Below, in pieces: positions 61,450 to 64,000 of a stretch of 64,000 bases of DNA. The stretch is from Marseilla massiliensis (GTDB lineage: Bacteria; Bacteroidota; Bacteroidia; Bacteroidales; Bacteroidaceae): the NCBI RefSeq assembly GCF_016899955.1, contig NZ_JACJJL010000004.1:124001-188000 (forward strand). Direction: 5' to 3'. The notes below the pieces were generated by a model that was given only the letters and a program-made list of their open reading frames with translations, was not told the origin of the DNA and made no database searches. The translations under genes and the position numbers were made by a program. Position 1 is the stretch's first letter. Each line of letters opens with the position of its first letter.

Positions 61450-64000
61450 ATGAAGAAAGTTTATTCCTTATTATTGGCAGTCATCGCTCTGTTCTCTGTC
61501 AACACAGCAAAAGGACAGGAATACACTGTTGTCAAGTCGTGGGATTTCTCCACACTCGAAAACAAAGAGGGTGTGACCTACTCTGACGAAGTGGTGACAA
61601 TCAACAAGATTGACTGCAACCTGGGCACAGGAGAGTACGAAGGGCTTGCATGGCAGGGTGCAAACAATTGGTTCGGCTATGACACCGGAGGCTTCGGACT
61701 GCGCAACCACAATGGCGGAGCCCGCACGATGGGCATCCTGGGTGTTACCACCGGCCAGAGAGTGGAAATCGTTGCAGGCACAGCCGGCAACCTGAACCTT
61801 GAGACTCCTGAGGTGGCAACACTCGCTGGCACCGAAGATGCCACCCCGAGCGGCAACGAGGTGAGCAGGACAAAATACACATTCGACATCATTGCCGACG
61901 GCAATCTCGGTGTCAAGCTTGACCGCTACAACAACATCTTCAGCGTGACAATAAGCGAAGCCAACGGCGGCGGCGAGCCCGAAGAGCCGTCATACGCCAC
62001 CGGCAAGTTGGTATTGGCCGACATTGAAGGCATCACGGCCGGCAGCATTGCCGACGGCACGGTGCTCGACGGCGGCGAGTTCACAGTGACCGTTGACGGC
62101 GACGGCGAGTTCCGCACGTACAACAGCAACTGGTATCTCGACATCACCAACGGCACGCTCACGTTCAAGGGCGTCGACGGCAAGCACATCAACAAGATTG
62201 TTCTCGACTGCACAGGCACATGGGGCATCGTCAAGGCCGACGTAGGCACACTCGACGGCACGACAAAGACATGGACAGGCGACGCCGAGACAGTGACCTT
62301 CACGTTCAGCGTCTTCCAGTCGACATTTACCGGCTTCACCGTTGGCGACTATGTTGAGCCTGCCACCGAGGTGGCAAACATCGGCGCCCTTTCTACAATT
62401 GAGAGCGGCGAAAACATCAACCTCGCGCTCAACGGGGCAAAGGTGACATTCGTAAAGGATGACATCGCATTCATCGAAGACGAGACCGGAGCCATCAAGC
62501 TCAGCAACATCGGACTCGAACTGACAGCCAACACCGCCCTCACCGGCAACCTCTACGCTACCTACGCACGCGGCAGCATACCCCAGCTCAGCGCCAACGG
62601 CCAGACCGCAAGCTCGGAATTCACAGCAGAGCAGACCACCGTCACACCGACCCTGGCCACTGTGCAGGGCCTCAACGGCATGCAATACACCAACCGGCTC
62701 ATCAAGCTTGTCGGCTCAATGTCTGTAGAGGGCAACTGGCTTTCGTTCGGAGGCACATCCGTTTGGATTGACGACGCATTCGGAGTGCTGCCGGCCGACT
62801 ACTCATGGCCTGCCAACATAGGCAGCATCCTTGCCATAGGCGGCTCTGACGGAGCAGCCCAGGAGGTTTACCCCGTAAGCGCCGACGACATCGTTGACGC
62901 AGCCAACGTACAGCCGGAGGTGGCTGCCAACATTGCAGCACTGAAGGACATGCCAACCGGCATCGACGTTGAGCTGAAGCTCGAGGGCGCCGTGGTTACG
63001 GTTGACGAGACCGTCGAGGCAAGCACCGAGGAGCCCGGCGGCGACGAAGAGCCCGGCATAGACCCGTATGCAGAGGGCGAGCGCACCATCATCATTGAGG
63101 ACGCTACAGGCGCAGTGGCAATCAACGCCAGCGTGGCCGAGGCCCTGGCCGAGACATTCACCGGCAACGGCATCTCGCTCAACGGCTCGCTCATCGCAAC
63201 GCTCTCTAACAACGACGGCGACATCAGCCTGGGCGCCAACGACAAGACAGCTACGTCGCAGATTACCACAGAGGCCGCCGAGCCGGTTGCCACTGTCATG
63301 GGCGTTGCCGAGTCGAAGGCAGCCGAGAACTCACTCAGGCTCATACAGTATGCCGACGTCACCATCACCTACGACGAGGCTACCACCACCTATACCATAG
63401 CACAGGGCGAGGAGACAATCACTTTGGTCGACAAGTTCCAGAAGATGGAGTATGCCGACGGCGCAATGGTATTGCCGACAGAGCCTACAACAATCAGCGG
63501 AATAGTCTTCCACGACGTAAACACCGACACTTATGAGTTCTGGCCAACCGCCATCGCAAGCGCCGAGCCCGAGACGGTTTACAAGGAAGTGACCGAGACC
63601 GAGGTGTTCCTGCCCACTGAAGAAAACGTTGCAGCTGCACAGCAAGAGGGCTGGCTCATCGGAGCTGCCGCACGCGTAGACAACAAGAAGGGCAACATCG
63701 ACCCGGCAACAGGCGAGACCCTCGAGAGCGCTACGGCATTCCCCGGCGTCGGAGTGAAGAGTGGCAACAGCGAGAAGACGCTTGTTATCTACGTGACCGG
63801 CGTAGACGCAGTGACCGGATACGGTGTTACGACAAGCAGCGGCGAGTCACGCTCGCTCGTGATCACAGCCACACCGGCCGACGGTGGCGAGGCTGTCACA
63901 GCAACGGCTGAGAGCGCCCCGAACACCACGGCTGTGGCAACGGTAGAGCTCGACAAGTCGAAGAAGTACATGATCGACTTCACCGGCGTCAACACCGACG
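61450..64000 (+). CDS. Large secreted beta-rich protein, cut by the right edge
   Basis: An open reading frame of about 850 codons runs to the end of the window without a stop. It starts MKKVYSLLLAVIALFSVNTAKGQE, a clear signal peptide. The rest is a long acidic, Thr/Glu/Gly-rich chain of beta-sandwich-like segments (for example SWDFSTLENKEGVTYSD, GEFTVTVDGDGEFRTYNSNWYLDI and a later OB-fold-like block AKVTFVKDDIAFIEDETGAIKLS). A Glu/Pro-rich linker (TEEPGGDEEPG) follows near residue 530. Such proteins are typical surface or secreted proteins of Bacteroidales. The end, probably with a sorting or repeat domain, lies outside the window. Confidence 0.8.
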   Translation, partial: MKKVYSLLLAVIALFSVNTAKGQEYTVVKSWDFSTLENKEGVTYSDEVVTINKIDCNLGTGEYEGLAWQGANNWFGYDTGGFGLRNHNGGARTMGILGVTTGQRVEIVAGTAGNLNLETPEVATLAGTEDATPSGNEVSRTKYTFDIIADGNLGVKLDRYNNIFSVTISEANGGGEPEEPSYATGKLVLADIEGITAGSIADGTVLDGGEFTVTVDGDGEFRTYNSNWYLDITNGTLTFKGVDGKHINKIVLDCTGTWGIVKADVGTLDGTTKTWTGDAETVTFTFSVFQSTFTGFTVGDYVEPATEVANIGALSTIESGENINLALNGAKVTFVKDDIAFIEDETGAIKLSNIGLELTANTALTGNLYATYARGSIPQLSANGQTASSEFTAEQTTVTPTLATVQGLNGMQYTNRLIKLVGSMSVEGNWLSFGGTSVWIDDAFGVLPADYSWPANIGSILAIGGSDGAAQEVYPVSADDIVDAANVQPEVAANIAALKDMPTGIDVELKLEGAVVTVDETVEASTEEPGGDEEPGIDPYAEGERTIIIEDATGAVAINASVAEALAETFTGNGISLNGSLIATLSNNDGDISLGANDKTATSQITTEAAEPVATVMGVAESKAAENSLRLIQYADVTITYDEATTTYTIAQGEETITLVDKFQKMEYADGAMVLPTEPTTISGIVFHDVNTDTYEFWPTAIASAEPETVYKEVTETEVFLPTEENVAAAQQEGWLIGAAARVDNKKGNIDPATGETLESATAFPGVGVKSGNSEKTLVIYVTGVDAVTGYGVTTSSGESRSLVITATPADGGEAVTATAESAPNTTAVATVELDKSKKYMIDFTGVNTD

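Overview
The window looks like chromosome from a GC-rich Bacteroidales bacterium (Prevotellaceae or Muribaculaceae type). It carries a SusC/SusD pair, many secreted lipoproteins, a DUF4290-murA-rimM-dxr-rseP cluster, DUF1593/GH36/GH43/SASA-type polysaccharide enzymes, and Bacteroidetes-type promoters (TTTG, about 19-20 bp, TAnnTTTG) in place of sigma70 boxes, with almost no Shine-Dalgarno sequences. I saw no rRNA, phage, integrase, transposase or CRISPR array.

Layout. 0-6.3 kb: housekeeping genes (lipoprotein, argH, SRPBCC protein, pyrE, comF, recX, prmC on minus; ribD on plus). 6.5-10 kb: a decayed DUF1593 gene, a clostripain-type lipoprotein and a HAD phosphatase. 10.3-17.9 kb: NDH-2, then the essential-gene run rseP, dxr, rimM, murA, DUF4290, tsaB. 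18.6-25.4 kb: carbohydrate enzymes (GH36 alpha-galactosidase, SASA esterase, GH43). 25.6-27.8 kb: yicC, gmk, nadD. 28-44 kb: a surface-glycan and envelope-decoration region. 44.5-49.2 kb: a SusC/SusD pair with no attached enzyme. 49.8-54.3 kb: a glycosyltransferase, a Wzx-like flippase and metG. 54.6-60.7 kb: TPR/OmpA-like lipoprotein, thioredoxin-fold lipoprotein, comM and an acetyl-xylan-esterase-like enzyme. Then tRNA-Leu(UAA) and a large secreted protein that runs off the right edge.

The decoration region (28-44 kb) has a pentose-phosphate theme. One operon holds an EptA-like phosphotransferase, two acyltransferases, a UbiA-family protein resembling decaprenyl-phosphate phosphoribosyltransferase, a HAD phosphatase and a GT-C-like membrane protein. 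My reading is that it makes and uses polyprenyl-phosphate-ribose. A second operon, LicD / TarI-like cytidylyltransferase / TarJ-like dehydrogenase / ribulose-phosphate 3-epimerase, reads as synthesis and transfer of a CDP-polyol, most likely CDP-ribitol. Three glycosyltransferases and a second copy of the GT-C-like protein lie between them.

The most striking non-coding signal is a dispersed intergenic element present eight times. Each copy has a loosely conserved leader of about 22 bp followed by four abutting 22-bp quasi-palindromic units, about 110 bp in all. Neighbouring units are often complementary to each other, and paired bases change together between copies, which suggests a conserved hairpin-forming element of REP/REPIN type. 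Six of the eight copies lie downstream of a gene on the same strand with the leader nearest the stop codon. Two further repeat families are also present: a GGAGT-rich element (two loci) and a 34-bp paired repeat that carries a promoter box.
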